A stretch of DNA of 64,000 nucleotides from Leptospira yanagawae serovar Saopaulo str. Sao Paulo = ATCC 700523 (GCF_000332475.2 NZ_AOGX02000047.1:211761-275760); one strand, 5' to 3'. Numbered from the stretch's first letter, positions 1 to 11,280 are shown. The notes: generated by a model from the sequence alone, not told the origin. Program-made: numbers and translations.

Positions 1-513
1 TAAGTACAATACTTCTGCAAAATTGGAACGAATCCTTGATAAAAAATTATCAGAAAAATAATTTACTGGGTCATAATATCCTGCCACATAAGGACTGTTT
101 GCTGTAGCACCATCTCTTATATCCATCACCAATATTTTGATTTTGCCATCTCCATCTCTGTCACTTGGGGTTCCAAATGTGGCAATAAGTTTGCTGTAAG
201 TATTGGTATCAAAAACTTTCCCAAAGTTCACCAAATCGTAATTAGTGGAAAGGGATACTTCTTTATAAACTTGTACATTGTTCCCATCATACAAAAGTTG
301 AACTGGTACACAGACACTCGTTTGTGTGGTAAGGTCTCTTGCCCAAAGCCCATTACCTGAGTTACAATTCCCAACGAGTAATAAATACGTTCCGAGTAAA
401 ACGGAAGAATTGTCATTTGGTTCTTCTTTTGTTGCCAGAAGTAAGGGATAACAATTGAAAAAAATAGATGAAATAAATAGAAGAGCAGCGATTACTCGGT
501 AATTCAAGTGCAT
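1..513 (-). CDS. M30 (hyicolysin)-like lipoprotein, N-terminal part, cut by window edge
   Basis: The reverse strand is open from an ATG at 513 to base 1 (171 codons) and runs off the left edge. The N-terminus has a basic and hydrophobic stretch ending in a lipobox (IFFNC, Cys at residue 20), so it is probably a lipoprotein. Further on it has DRDGDGKIKIL followed by a YVAGYYDP segment, which resembles the region ahead of the metal site in M30 hyicolysin-type peptidases as I remember them. The HExxH zinc motif would lie outside the window, so enzyme activity cannot be judged. The start lies head-to-head with the next gene, with no space between them. The ribosome site is weak and GGGA sits about 15 bases upstream. 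Confidence 0.55.
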   Translation of the reverse strand, partial: MHLNYRVIAALLFISSIFFNCYPLLLATKEEPNDNSSVLLGTYLLLVGNCNSGNGLWARDLTTQTSVCVPVQLLYDGNNVQVYKEVSLSTNYDLVNFGKVFDTNTYSKLIATFGTPSDRDGDGKIKILVMDIRDGATANSPYVAGYYDPVNYFSDNFLSRIRSNFAEVLYL

Positions 514-1155
514 AAATTTTTAATATTATCCCTTATTTGCCTTCTACCTGTTTGGACGAAACCTGTGGTAGGAAAATCACTGGAAGGATTGTATATTTCA
601 GACCGTCAAACAACTGAAAATGGATACCTAGTGATAGGTATAGAGATTTTCCAGGAAAAAGGAAAGTTTTTTTACTACGCACAAGAACTTCGTTATAAAA
701 AAACCTTAGGTTGGGAAGAAATCCTCTTTGTAGGGAAAATCACGAATCTAACGGAAGAAATCCATTTGGTCCCTGAGGGATGCCAAATCCGTGCCACAAA
801 GGAATGGGGGCAAAAGTTTGCTCTCCTCCGCCGTTTTGATTGTGAACATTTACAGTTCACGCTGATCAAAAATCAAGACAATGTCTGGGTTTTGTCTGAA
901 TCACTCCTGGGAACCTTGGAAAACATCCCGCTGGTGTTTGCTTTAGAACACAAGGCAGGGAACCCTGTGGGAGTCCAACTGAGTGGCTTACCTGTGGGTC
1001 GGGAAGGGATTTGGGGCTTCCATTTGAATGGCATTGGGGAGAAAAACCCTGAGAAAACCTGGAACCCTTCTAAGGGGAATTGGGAGCCATTTAAAGGCTT
1101 TGGGGACAACAAGGAACTCCAATTCTACCGATGGAAACGAACCTTTTCTAATTGA
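508..1155 (+). CDS. Exported protein of unknown function
   Basis: This 215-residue protein starts at GTG. A basic and hydrophobic N-terminus ending near residue 23 looks like a signal peptide, so it is probably periplasmic or outer-membrane associated. The rest is rich in beta-forming residues, aromatic residues and Gly. I do not recognise a family. It lies directly upstream of the glycan operon and may be transcribed with it, but nothing in the sequence ties it to that pathway. The GTG start directly abuts the start codon of the divergent M30-like gene and has no clear Shine-Dalgarno site, so the start is uncertain. Confidence 0.7.
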   Translation: MHKFLILSLICLLPVWTKPVVGKSLEGLYISDRQTTENGYLVIGIEIFQEKGKFFYYAQELRYKKTLGWEEILFVGKITNLTEEIHLVPEGCQIRATKEWGQKFALLRRFDCEHLQFTLIKNQDNVWVLSESLLGTLENIPLVFALEHKAGNPVGVQLSGLPVGREGIWGFHLNGIGEKNPEKTWNPSKGNWEPFKGFGDNKELQFYRWKRTFSN

Positions 1156-1189
1156 CCCAATCCTTCCTTCCAGGGACTTTCCTTTTACA

Positions 1190-2654
<1,465 letters not shown>

Positions 2655-2665
<11 letters not shown>

Positions 2666-3695
2666 AGTATTGGTTACAGGTGGTTGTGGATTTTTAGGAT
2701 CCCATGTTTGTGAATTGTTCCGTAAAGAAGGTTGGGATGTTGTCAGTTTTGATAACATGACAAAATATGAATTGAAACGAACTGGTTACGGAACGGACGC
2801 CACTAGAGATTATAACTGGAACTATTTAAAATCACTTGGTGTGACCATGGTAAAAGGTGACATTCGCAATTTGGAACATCTAATGGACCGAAGTGTAGAT
2901 TGTGATTACATCATCCACACAGCTGCACAACCTGCGATGACCATTTCTTGGGAAGACCCAGAACTTGATTTTTCAACCAATGTGATTGGAACGTTTAATG
3001 TGATGGAAGCAGCAAGGAAACACAAAATTCCTGTGGTAAACACATCTTCCATCCATGTTTATGGAAATTCGATTAACGATAGCTTAAAAGAAGACAAAAC
3101 TTCTTATGTGAGAGAACCAGTAGAAATTCCAGTCACTCACCCAACCATGGTGGGACAAATTTCACCACTACACGCATCCAAAATGAGTGCCGAACACTAT
3201 GTTCGTTCTTATACCGATATGTATGGAGTTAAGGCTGCGAGTTTTCGTTTTACTGGAATTTACGGTGAACGTCAGTTTGGTGGTGAAGATCACGGTTGGG
3301 TAGCAAATTTTGCAATTCGATCCGTTTTTGGTCTTCCACTCCGTATCTTTGGAACTGGAAAACAAACACGTGATATTTTACATGCTGAAGATGGGGCAAA
3401 ATCTTATTTGGAATTTTTTAAGAATCCAATCCCTGGTGTTTACAATATTGGGGGTGCAAGCCCACATAAAATTTCCTTGTTAGAATGTATCTCACTCATT
3501 GGTGAAATACTAGGTAAAAAACAAGAGATCCTTTTTGAAGTCGAAAGGCCAGGGGACATGCGTTACTTCATTTGTGATATCACTGAAGCGAAGAAATTTG
3601 GATTTAATCCTAAAATCCTTCCAAAAGAAGGAGTCACTCGCTTACTTAAGTGGATTGAAGCAAACAAAGACGTATTCAACATCGCTGGTAAATAA
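2655..3695 (+). CDS. NAD-dependent epimerase/dehydratase (extended SDR) lacking the usual Tyr
   Basis: This 346-residue protein has the Rossmann motif VTGGCGFLGSH at residues 7-17, HTAAQP and TSSIHVYG, typical of extended SDR sugar-nucleotide epimerases/dehydratases; the layout recalls CDP-paratose 2-epimerase. Where YxxxK is expected the sequence is LHASK, so the catalytic Tyr is Leu172 while Lys176 remains. The FlaA1/WbpM group also tolerates a change at this position, so loss of activity is not certain. A strong AGGAGA site lies ahead of the ATG. It overlaps the upstream fusion gene and is followed one base later by the next glycosyltransferase, so it is within one operon. Confidence 0.88.
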
Positions 3696-3696
3696 T

Positions 3697-4419
3697 ATGG
3701 CAAATCGAACACTTGTGGTGATCCCAGCTTATAATGAAGCCACCACAATTGAAGAAGTGGTGCGAGGTGCAATTGCTTATGCAGATGTTTCAGTCACTGA
3801 TGATGCAAGTAAAGATGAGACAGCTTCCATTCTAAAAAAACTCTCAAAAGAATTTGGGAAAAGACTCAATGTCATTCGACATGAAAAAAATACTCATATT
3901 CCCAAGGGTATCCAAGATGGAATGAAGTATGCTGTCGAAAAAAAATACGACTGGGTCATCACTATGGACGCTGGTTTGTCTCATGATGCCAATTACTTAA
4001 GAGAATTCATTGAATTTCCAAATTGTGATTTGGTCATTGGGTCTCGCACTTCCACAGTGAATGTTCCATTGTATCGTAAGTTTATTTCATGGCTCGCCGC
4101 AAAAGTGATGAACTACTGTTTATCCAATGGAGTTTTTAATTTGTTTGGGAATCGTTTACGTGATTGTACAAGTGGATATAGACGTTATTCCAAACCAATG
4201 TTTGAAAAAATTGCAAATTACCCATTGGAATCAGTTGCTTTTGATTTTCATATGGAAGCTCTATCGATTGTTTCTAAAAATAATGGAAGTATACAAGAGC
4301 TACCTATCAAATATGTTTTTTCGAATAGTAGTTTTAATCGTAAAGTATTAAAACTCGCCATCCAATTTGCAAAAAAACTTTTATTAAGAAAATGGAAACT
4401 GATCCCCGATTACCCATAA
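3697..4419 (+). CDS. Family 2 glycosyltransferase (dolichol-phosphate-mannose synthase-like)
   Basis: This 240-residue enzyme has a GT-A fold: VVIPAYNE at the N-terminus, VTDDASKDET, then ITMDAGLSHD, where MDA replaces the more common DxD, and DLVIGSRTS. It resembles DPM1/polyprenyl-phosphate glycosyltransferases without the C-terminal membrane helices. It probably transfers a sugar from a nucleotide donor to a lipid or glycan acceptor at the inner face of the membrane. The ATG at 3697 is one base after the stop of the epimerase gene. The frame is open further upstream, but that would overlap the epimerase gene. The 3' end overlaps the next gene by 28 bases. Confidence 0.85.
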   Translation: MANRTLVVIPAYNEATTIEEVVRGAIAYADVSVTDDASKDETASILKKLSKEFGKRLNVIRHEKNTHIPKGIQDGMKYAVEKKYDWVITMDAGLSHDANYLREFIEFPNCDLVIGSRTSTVNVPLYRKFISWLAAKVMNYCLSNGVFNLFGNRLRDCTSGYRRYSKPMFEKIANYPLESVAFDFHMEALSIVSKNNGSIQELPIKYVFSNSSFNRKVLKLAIQFAKKLLLRKWKLIPDYP

Positions 4420-5981
4420 CAAAAAGCCGTATTGGAATCAAATGGAGAGTATTCCTAGTCACCATTTGTTTGTTAGTTGGTATTTTTGCACTCGATCGGA
4501 TTTTGTTTTATGATTTGTACTTTTTGTTTCCAAACGAAACAGAGTGGGATTCGTCCCCTTGGTACAATTTTATTTATAAAACAAAATCCTTACAAAATCA
4601 AAAAAAAGAACATCGAACCATCATAACAGGTAGTTCGGTGGCATTGTATTCTGTTTTACCGGATGAGTTAAATCAAAAAGAAATTCGGAAAACAAAATAC
4701 GATTTTTTTTCCCATGTGGCAATGTCTCCAACGGATCTTTATTATTATAAAGAGACATTACTTTCGACTCGTCCCGATGTCGTTGTGTATTTGCATAACT
4801 TTGCTGATTTGCAATGGGAGTATTTGGATCAAAAACAAAATTCATTGATCTTCCAAGAAGAGATTTGGGTGAAACAATTGGCCGATCGGTATCCAACAAA
4901 AACAATTTATCCGACACAGTATTTAAAGGATTATTGGAATCGAATTTCGAGAAAATCTTTTTCCAAACTGGCAACCAAATCAATGTTTTATGTGAGTCGA
5001 TTTCGAATATTTTTTTGGGATCCCATCATTGTTTATATAGACAATCATTTCCGAAGTGGGAGAAAATACCATCTCTACCAAGGAGAGATTCCAATTGAAG
5101 GAATTTGGTCAAAAGGTTGGACAAAAGAAATCGCAACGATACAATGCAGCGAACAAAGAAAAGGTGAGTCAATATTCATCCAAAAACCAAATACTGATAT
5201 AACCTTTCAATTTTACCAAAACCAAAAAACGTTGGATCTGAAAACTCCAAGTGTAACAATTCAAAAATCATTTTCAAAAACAGGTTGGACAGAGATTCAA
5301 TGGAAGGATTTGGCCGGAAAGGAAATCGTTTGGCAAATCGTTCAAATTCATGTGAATACGAATCTTCCAACTGCCAAAGAAGTGAATTTGATTCGGTATG
5401 GAAAAGATGAATCAGTTGGAATTCGTTTGTCTCATTTTTTTTGTAAAACATTTTCAAAAGAAAATTACTCATATTCCAGAAGGAGTTTTTGGGATGATAC
5501 TCGATTCATCCAAATGAGTGATTCAGAATTTAGGGAAGAATACTTTGAAAGAATGATTCGTGATTCTGCTAACAGAAATGAACTCTTTCGCCTTCATAAG
5601 GTTAGGGAAGCAAAAAAAACAGTGAATGCTGTTGATTTCCAACCCTGGAAAGAATACAATAGAATCTTAGAAATTTCAGATTATTTTCAAGCCAATAAAA
5701 TTCCCTTTGTTTTGGTTTTAAGTCCAGAAAATCCTATCGAGTTTGCGTTTTATAAAGACTCTCAATGGAGAAAAGATTGGGTTAATGATTTGCGTAACAA
5801 ATTAGCGAAACGAGGACACGTGCTCATTGACCATACTGAAGCCGTTAAAGATGTTCGGTATTTTTTTGATCCTCACCATTTAACATACGAAGGTGCAAGT
5901 TTTTACGATCTCATTTTTGCCAAATCATTAGAACCATATCTATCAGATCCAAAAACAGAAACGTTTCAGGAGAAACCATAA
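4392..5981 (+). CDS. Membrane-anchored SGNH/GDSL-like protein
   Basis: This 529-residue protein has one N-terminal transmembrane helix (about residues 18-40) and a large extracytoplasmic part. ITGSSVALYSVLP near residue 77 looks like block I of SGNH hydrolases with its Ser, and FDPHHLTYEGASFY near the C-terminus looks like block V with Asp and His. Such proteins often add or remove acyl groups on exported polysaccharides, as in the AlgX/AlgJ and DUF1574 types. It sits in the glycan operon between a glycosyltransferase and a polytopic protein, which fits glycan modification. It overlaps both neighbours: 28 bases upstream and a TAATG junction downstream. Confidence 0.7.
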   Translation: METDPRLPITKSRIGIKWRVFLVTICLLVGIFALDRILFYDLYFLFPNETEWDSSPWYNFIYKTKSLQNQKKEHRTIITGSSVALYSVLPDELNQKEIRKTKYDFFSHVAMSPTDLYYYKETLLSTRPDVVVYLHNFADLQWEYLDQKQNSLIFQEEIWVKQLADRYPTKTIYPTQYLKDYWNRISRKSFSKLATKSMFYVSRFRIFFWDPIIVYIDNHFRSGRKYHLYQGEIPIEGIWSKGWTKEIATIQCSEQRKGESIFIQKPNTDITFQFYQNQKTLDLKTPSVTIQKSFSKTGWTEIQWKDLAGKEIVWQIVQIHVNTNLPTAKEVNLIRYGKDESVGIRLSHFFCKTFSKENYSYSRRSFWDDTRFIQMSDSEFREEYFERMIRDSANRNELFRLHKVREAKKTVNAVDFQPWKEYNRILEISDYFQANKIPFVLVLSPENPIEFAFYKDSQWRKDWVNDLRNKLAKRGHVLIDHTEAVKDVRYFFDPHHLTYEGASFYDLIFAKSLEPYLSDPKTETFQEKP

Positions 5982-7195
5982 TGTTGTTAAAAAAGCTAAA
6001 TCCAGTATTCAATTATTTAAACTCGAAACAGTGGTTAACGATTTTTGTTTTTCTATTATTATGGGGAATCACTTCCGTTTCCTATTGGAAAAAATACGAT
6101 TGGAATCCAAGTTCCATGGTAAATTTTGGGCATGAGTTTGCTTTGCAAAACAAGTCCGAAACTCCAGAGAATGCAATTCTATTTAAAGGAGAAGCAGGTG
6201 ATTTAGGAGCTGGATATGATGGGCAAATTTTTTACTATTTTTCAAGGCCACTTTCTAATTTTAATTTAAATTGGCCTAAAGGATTTGATGAATCCTACCG
6301 TGCTCCACGGATCGGTTATCCAATGTTAGTTGGTATTTTTGGTTTGTTTGGAAAAACGAGTGCCATTTTTGGGATGTATTTTTGGAATATTACGCTGATT
6401 CTTATTTCTTATTTTTATTTAAGAAAACTTTTGGATGATGAAGTAAAACCTTATGCGATTTTATACTTATTAAGCCCGTTTGCATTAGGTAGTTATTACG
6501 TTCTCGTTAGTGATTCGGTTATGGTTTCCATCCTAATCATTGCATATTACTATTTTGTAAAAGAAAAATACCTAATATTTGTTTTATTATCTAGTTTAGC
6601 AATCCTTACAAAAGAACCAGCATTGTTTTTATTATTCCCTCTTGGCTTAGCTGCTTTGTTTCGTAAAGATAGGAAAAAAATGATTGTGGTTGGATCGGTT
6701 TTGGTGATTCCCATTTGTTGGCATTTGTATTTATCATATCGTTTTCCAAATTGGAGACCAGGTCGACTTACAGACTTTATCATGCCATTTGAGGGATTGA
6801 TTTCCTATATGGAATCCATTTGGCGCCAATTGGCGGTTGGCACTAACATAAAGGAACTTGCGAGGCTTTTATCTCGATTCCCATTAGTGGTTTTGTTTTT
6901 TTTAGGAGTGTTTTTACCCTTCACTGGAAAACTGAATAAAGGTTGGGAATTTAGAATTTCGTTTTTGTTTGTCCTCTTTATGATAGGCACAGCTGGGTAT
7001 TATCATTTTTGGTCTGTATATGAAAATGTATCGAGAATGTTTACTCTGAGCATTCCAATTTTACTTTTACTGTTCAATGAAGACAGAACCATCCGTAAAC
7101 AAGAATATGTTTTGGTGACCATCCTCATTTTATTTTTATTCCTAATAAAAGTATTATTCATTTCTAAACAAATGAATTACCAGGTTGGGTTTTAG
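5981..7195 (+). CDS. Polytopic membrane protein of glycopolymer formation (AZOBR_p60025-like)
   Basis: This 404-residue protein has about ten hydrophobic segments. A large first loop contains GAGYDGQIFYYFSRP followed by YRAPRIGYPML, a pattern I associate with membrane glycosyltransferase-like proteins of the AZOBR_p60025 cell-surface glycopolymer family (GT-C type). It probably acts at the outer face of the inner membrane using a lipid-linked sugar, but the substrate is unknown. GGAGAAACC precedes the ATG, which shares one base with the previous stop. It is the last gene of the glycan operon and its 3' end overlaps the convergent protease-like gene by four bases. Confidence 0.7.
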   Translation: MLLKKLNPVFNYLNSKQWLTIFVFLLLWGITSVSYWKKYDWNPSSMVNFGHEFALQNKSETPENAILFKGEAGDLGAGYDGQIFYYFSRPLSNFNLNWPKGFDESYRAPRIGYPMLVGIFGLFGKTSAIFGMYFWNITLILISYFYLRKLLDDEVKPYAILYLLSPFALGSYYVLVSDSVMVSILIIAYYYFVKEKYLIFVLLSSLAILTKEPALFLLFPLGLAALFRKDRKKMIVVGSVLVIPICWHLYLSYRFPNWRPGRLTDFIMPFEGLISYMESIWRQLAVGTNIKELARLLSRFPLVVLFFLGVFLPFTGKLNKGWEFRISFLFVLFMIGTAGYYHFWSVYENVSRMFTLSIPILLLLFNEDRTIRKQEYVLVTILILFLFLIKVLFISKQMNYQVGF

Positions 7196-8664
7196 AAATT
7201 GAAATCTTGTTGGACTTGAAAATTCTTTTTGGCTTCTTCGTTTAGACTTCGAATTTCTTCCTTTTTAAAGATGAGTTCGTAACCATCACCTAATACGAAT
7301 TGAATGAATGGTGAATCGGATTGGTTTACAATTTGTTTGAGTTCTTCTAGAGAAGAAATCTCCTTACCATTCACAGATTTTAAAATCACCTGATGGGTTG
7401 TATGGTAAGCCTTATTCCCAGAAAGCGGGAATACTTGTGATAAAAAAACAATTTTCCCTTCTTTTTGATTACGTTTGATTCGATAAAAATCATTTAAGTA
7501 CAATAATTCTTTACTTACTCGGTTTCGCCATTGGTTCCCGTGTTCTGTTAGGTATTGTTCTGAAAGTTCTAAAAATACTATGCCAGCTAACATTAAATAT
7601 TTGGGAGTTTGGAACCTGGTATTCCCATGAGGAATGCGAATGTCAGTCTCATTTAAAGGTTTCGTTTCGAGCTCCAGTTGGATTGGTTTTTTCTTACGTA
7701 ATACTTTTAGTTTAATTTTTTTACCAAAGGCTGATTCTGAATCATAGGTATTATGGAATAAATAGGAAAGATTGAGTTTTCCAAATTTGGGATGGTCAAA
7801 ATAACCTTTTGGATCAATTTTATAATTTGATACTTCTAAAATCACATCTTCTAATTCTAAAATTCCTGAAGCAGAAGAATTTGGGTAAATTTCTGCGACT
7901 AAAACTCCCAAGTCGTCTTTCCTGAGTCCAAAATAATTTCTAGAAGCTAAATCAGGAAGTGGTTTGAATCGAAATCCTTTGAAGGGGAAAGATTTTCCTT
8001 CGATAAAATGTTTGATGGCAAATGACGGGATCATTTTACCCAATCCGTTTTCTTTGAACTGGTATAACACTCCTTGCGGAATTCTGGAAGTTACATCCAC
8101 AACAAGTTCTCCAATTCCATCCAACTTTTCTTCGGATTGAATTTCTATATAAGGTAATTCTACATAACCTCTCGCATATGAATCGACATCCAATCGGATC
8201 ATCCTAATTTTTTTTTCTTCTAAGTTCCTTTGGTCTTTACTTTCCATCACAAGTCCTGTGCCGGGAACAAAAACTTCGTTTGGAAATAAAACGGGTTTTA
8301 AATCTTTTTGAAAACTAGGATCATCTAACTTTAGAATGGCGAGACCTAAGTCCGCATCTAACCTTTCCAATTCAGCTGTATAAACCTTTAAGGCATCTGG
8401 TTTTTTTACTTCGATATTGGTGTAAAAGTAGATTGCTTGCGCCGGAACTAAAATACGATTTTCTCCAATATAAATTCCAGTGGATTGTCGAATCTCAGGG
8501 TTTTTGAATCGCCAAGGTTGGATCATATTTGGATATAATACTGTTACCTTAATTTGAAGAATCGAAGCATCGTTGCTCCCAACAGGAATCGATTTACCAA
8601 ATAATTGAAAATGGCAAAGTAGAGAAACGAGTAAGATGGTTAGAAATAAATTTGTTAATTTCAT
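7192..8664 (-). CDS. HtrA-like exported protein with lost catalytic residues
   Basis: This 490-residue protein has a signal peptide (about residues 1-23). Its layout follows the neighbouring HtrA: a trypsin-like N-terminal part, then PDZ-like segments (for example YPNSSASGILELEDVILEV). Where the protease has TNAHVV this protein has VPAQAI, so the catalytic His is missing. The Asp region (ADLGLAILKL) is kept, and no GNSGGP Ser motif is present. It is probably a pseudo-protease that binds substrates or regulates the active copy in the periplasm. The ATG overlaps the stop of the active htrA gene (ATGA), so the two are translationally coupled and probably arose by duplication. Confidence 0.75.
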   Translation of the reverse strand: MKLTNLFLTILLVSLLCHFQLFGKSIPVGSNDASILQIKVTVLYPNMIQPWRFKNPEIRQSTGIYIGENRILVPAQAIYFYTNIEVKKPDALKVYTAELERLDADLGLAILKLDDPSFQKDLKPVLFPNEVFVPGTGLVMESKDQRNLEEKKIRMIRLDVDSYARGYVELPYIEIQSEEKLDGIGELVVDVTSRIPQGVLYQFKENGLGKMIPSFAIKHFIEGKSFPFKGFRFKPLPDLASRNYFGLRKDDLGVLVAEIYPNSSASGILELEDVILEVSNYKIDPKGYFDHPKFGKLNLSYLFHNTYDSESAFGKKIKLKVLRKKKPIQLELETKPLNETDIRIPHGNTRFQTPKYLMLAGIVFLELSEQYLTEHGNQWRNRVSKELLYLNDFYRIKRNQKEGKIVFLSQVFPLSGNKAYHTTHQVILKSVNGKEISSLEELKQIVNQSDSPFIQFVLGDGYELIFKKEEIRSLNEEAKKNFQVQQDFNF

Positions 8665-10151
8665 TTGTTTCCTGTTATATGATAGGAGCGTTTGATTTCG
8701 CTATTAACTTTTTCTGTTTCGTCTCGGTCTAAAAGTAACGGAACTTGAATTCCATAAAATTGGATTTTAATTGTTTTCTCTTTTGAGTTTTGGTACAATT
8801 CTTTTAAGTGTTTTAAGTTTTTTACTTTAGTTCCATTAAATGTTTCCACCACCATATTCAAATAAAAGTCAGTATGAGAATTGATCGGATGGGGTAATTT
8901 TCGATAGAATACTACATCTTCGTTATCACCTTCACTTAGTGGATACGCTTCATAAAATCGATACACAAGTAAACTCCCACCTTGTGTTTGGCCAGTTTTA
9001 CTCCATGCTTCTAACAAATCGCGTGTTACCGTTTGGAATAGAAGCCCACCTAATAATAAATAATCGTATTCTTTTCCATAACTTGCTCTTTGGTTTTCCA
9101 TAAGTGCCATTTTTTTTGCAGGGAAACGGACCTGGATTTTTTTCCTTTCTCTTATCAAATCAAATTGGATTTCTTCACCAGCAAATTTGTTATCAATCAC
9201 TTCTAAAAAATCGATAGAATTTGTTTCGATTAAATTACCATTCCTTCCTATTTTACGTCCGTCAATTGCTGTTAAGTAATCACCTGGATACAAAAAACCT
9301 TCTGCAGATCCTTGTTTGAATACTCTAGTGACAAATACACCTTCTTCTAATGTTGGTATGCCATAAAACTTACGATGAGATTCTGAAAATGAATTTTGAG
9401 TTTGGATCCCAAGTTCAACATATCCATGGTAAATTCCATCCTCTATATCTTTTAAAAAATGTTGGATGACATTTGTTGGTATGATATACCCTATATTTTC
9501 TCCTTTTGTGGAAGCTTGGAAGGCGACACCGACAACTTTCCCATCTTGGAGTGCCGGACCACCGGAATTCCCTGGATTTATGGCAGCATCTACTTGGACT
9601 ACCAAGTGACTGTCGATCCCAGTATGAGCATAAGTGGATTGTTCGATTCTGGATACAATTCCCCGACTAACAGAAATTCTACTTCCTCCAATAGGATATC
9701 CAATGATGTCCACGGGGCTAGCCAGTTCCGGTATTCCACCTAACTCAAGTTGTATGCTATTTTGGTAGAAATTTTCGTCAGGAACTTCCAAAATAGCCAA
9801 ATCACAATCATGTGCAATGTACAATACTTTTAATTCGTACCATTCCGTTTGGTTGTATCTTTGCACTTCCATGAACTTAGCATTCGAAACAACATGGGCA
9901 TTCGTCAGAATTCGATTTTTTGAAATGATAAATCCAGAGCCAGTCGAAGCCGAAATCCCGGAAGACATCCAAGGGGAGTAGGGGTCTTTTGTTTGTGAAA
10001 ATACGCGGATTTGGACTACAGATTTCTTCAATTCGTCAATGGATTGCGCGTGTAAATCTGAAGGAATCGGAATGTTGAATAAAATCAGAAAAAATAAAAT
10101 AGTACTCGCAAAGGGAATTGGGGGCATTAGTCTTTTTTTTTGATTCTGCAT
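8661..10151 (-). CDS. HtrA/DegP-type serine protease with PDZ-like domains
   Basis: This periplasmic quality-control protease is about 496 residues counted from the ATG at 10151. An N-terminal hydrophobic segment (about residues 12-30) is followed by DLHAQ, a likely signal-peptide cleavage region. All three catalytic residues are visible: His86 in TNAHVV, Asp117 in DCDLAI and Ser196 in GNSGGP. PDZ-like regions follow (EEGVFVTRVFKQGSAEGFLYPGD split across the domain). The frame is open up to 10295. ATGs at 10169, 10151 and 10127 are possible; 10127 would leave a more typical signal peptide. It is the first gene of a two-gene operon with the inactive copy. Confidence 0.88.
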   Translation of the reverse strand: MQNQKKRLMPPIPFASTILFFLILFNIPIPSDLHAQSIDELKKSVVQIRVFSQTKDPYSPWMSSGISASTGSGFIISKNRILTNAHVVSNAKFMEVQRYNQTEWYELKVLYIAHDCDLAILEVPDENFYQNSIQLELGGIPELASPVDIIGYPIGGSRISVSRGIVSRIEQSTYAHTGIDSHLVVQVDAAINPGNSGGPALQDGKVVGVAFQASTKGENIGYIIPTNVIQHFLKDIEDGIYHGYVELGIQTQNSFSESHRKFYGIPTLEEGVFVTRVFKQGSAEGFLYPGDYLTAIDGRKIGRNGNLIETNSIDFLEVIDNKFAGEEIQFDLIRERKKIQVRFPAKKMALMENQRASYGKEYDYLLLGGLLFQTVTRDLLEAWSKTGQTQGGSLLVYRFYEAYPLSEGDNEDVVFYRKLPHPINSHTDFYLNMVVETFNGTKVKNLKHLKELYQNSKEKTIKIQFYGIQVPLLLDRDETEKVNSEIKRSYHITGNK

Positions 10152-11280
10152 GAGTTTTTTTGAATCCATTTTATTCGGATCGGTTGCCTTTTTTTCTTTG
10201 ATCACTGGCATCGTTTCCTTTAGAAAGAACCCTCGCACTGGAATGAAAACAAGTTTTTCCGTCCTGGCTGGTTTTTTCTGTATCGGTGATTTCACAATCT
10301 TAATTGATACTTTGTTCTTAAAAAACCAAATCCTAAACCATCCTCATATCATTTCGACGTATCTGGTTTTTTTCTCCTTTGTTTTGATTTTCTTTGGATT
10401 ACATTTCCCTACTTTTTTCCGGAATTTCCCAAAACTCCTCATAGTCTCTTCTTTTGTTTTTGGAATGGGAATCATGTTATTGTTAGTTGATCTAGGGCTT
10501 TTAAATGACATTTACCCAGAAGCAAGTTTGATTTTACTTAAATACTATTATAATACTTATTACATTCTTACTTTTTTTGTATTTTCTTATTTAATTACCT
10601 CAAAACTTCGATTCAATTTCCCTGCCATCCAGAAGTTTATGGAATATATATATTACGCGGCAATTTTTACTTGTTTTAGTTTTTTGACTATTTGTATTTT
10701 CCCGAATCTAATCCCCGCAACTACTTCCTATTTTTTACATTTTTTCTTTTTTATGAATTTATTATTTATCACTTGTTTTGTTGTCTTTTTATTCCATTAC
10801 TCTTTTACGAAAGATTATCTCACCCATCCCTTTTCTTTTTTATTTGAAAGATCCAAACAAATTTTTGAAGAAAAAATACCAGCAAACCGTGCCAATTCAA
10901 GAATCATCAAGGAAAAACTTTGGACCTTATATGATAAACAAAATTGGCGCAATACGATGGATAGTTTTTGGTTTCAAATCCTTGTAGATGAAACATTGGA
11001 TAATGCTTTAGAACATGGTGGGAAGAGAGAAGACGATATCATCACTGTCCATGTGTTTGAATCAGCCAAATACATAGATGTATTTGTGATTGATAGCGGA
11101 AAAGGTTTTAATCCTAGACTGGTTCCAAGTCCTATTGATTCCGATCGAAAACTTGTGACTGGTGGTAGGGGAATTCACATCTTAAAAAAACTATTTTTGG
11201 TACGATGGAATTTTTTAGGAAATGAAGTGAATATACGTGTGGACAAAACAAAAAGTTCCGACTGGAAAACCCATGTATGA
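10150..11280 (+). CDS. Membrane protein with a C-terminal RsbW/GHKL-type ATPase domain
   Basis: This 376-residue protein has about seven hydrophobic segments in its first 240 residues. The cytosolic C-terminus contains an ATP-binding Bergerat fold: DETLDNALEHGG (N box), DSGKGF (G1) and GGRGI (G2). There is no HisKA dimerisation helix with a phospho-accepting His, so it resembles anti-sigma-factor kinases of the RsbW/SpoIIAB type more than a classical histidine kinase. It may sense a membrane signal and feed a partner-switching pathway together with the SpoIIE-type phosphatases elsewhere in the window (inference). Its ATG overlaps the possible htrA start on the other strand. Confidence 0.75.
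   Translation: MSFFESILFGSVAFFSLITGIVSFRKNPRTGMKTSFSVLAGFFCIGDFTILIDTLFLKNQILNHPHIISTYLVFFSFVLIFFGLHFPTFFRNFPKLLIVSSFVFGMGIMLLLVDLGLLNDIYPEASLILLKYYYNTYYILTFFVFSYLITSKLRFNFPAIQKFMEYIYYAAIFTCFSFLTICIFPNLIPATTSYFLHFFFFMNLLFITCFVVFLFHYSFTKDYLTHPFSFLFERSKQIFEEKIPANRANSRIIKEKLWTLYDKQNWRNTMDSFWFQILVDETLDNALEHGGKREDDIITVHVFESAKYIDVFVIDSGKGFNPRLVPSPIDSDRKLVTGGRGIHILKKLFLVRWNFLGNEVNIRVDKTKSSDWKTHV

Noticed and set aside
873..1112. Open frame on the - strand inside the exported-protein gene
   Set aside because: It is the complement of a coding gene, with no ribosome site and no protein-like pattern.
1028..1189. Upstream extension of the nucleotidyltransferase-glycosyltransferase gene
   Set aside because: The 54 extra residues are low-quality and overlap the preceding gene in another frame; the conserved fold starts at 1190.
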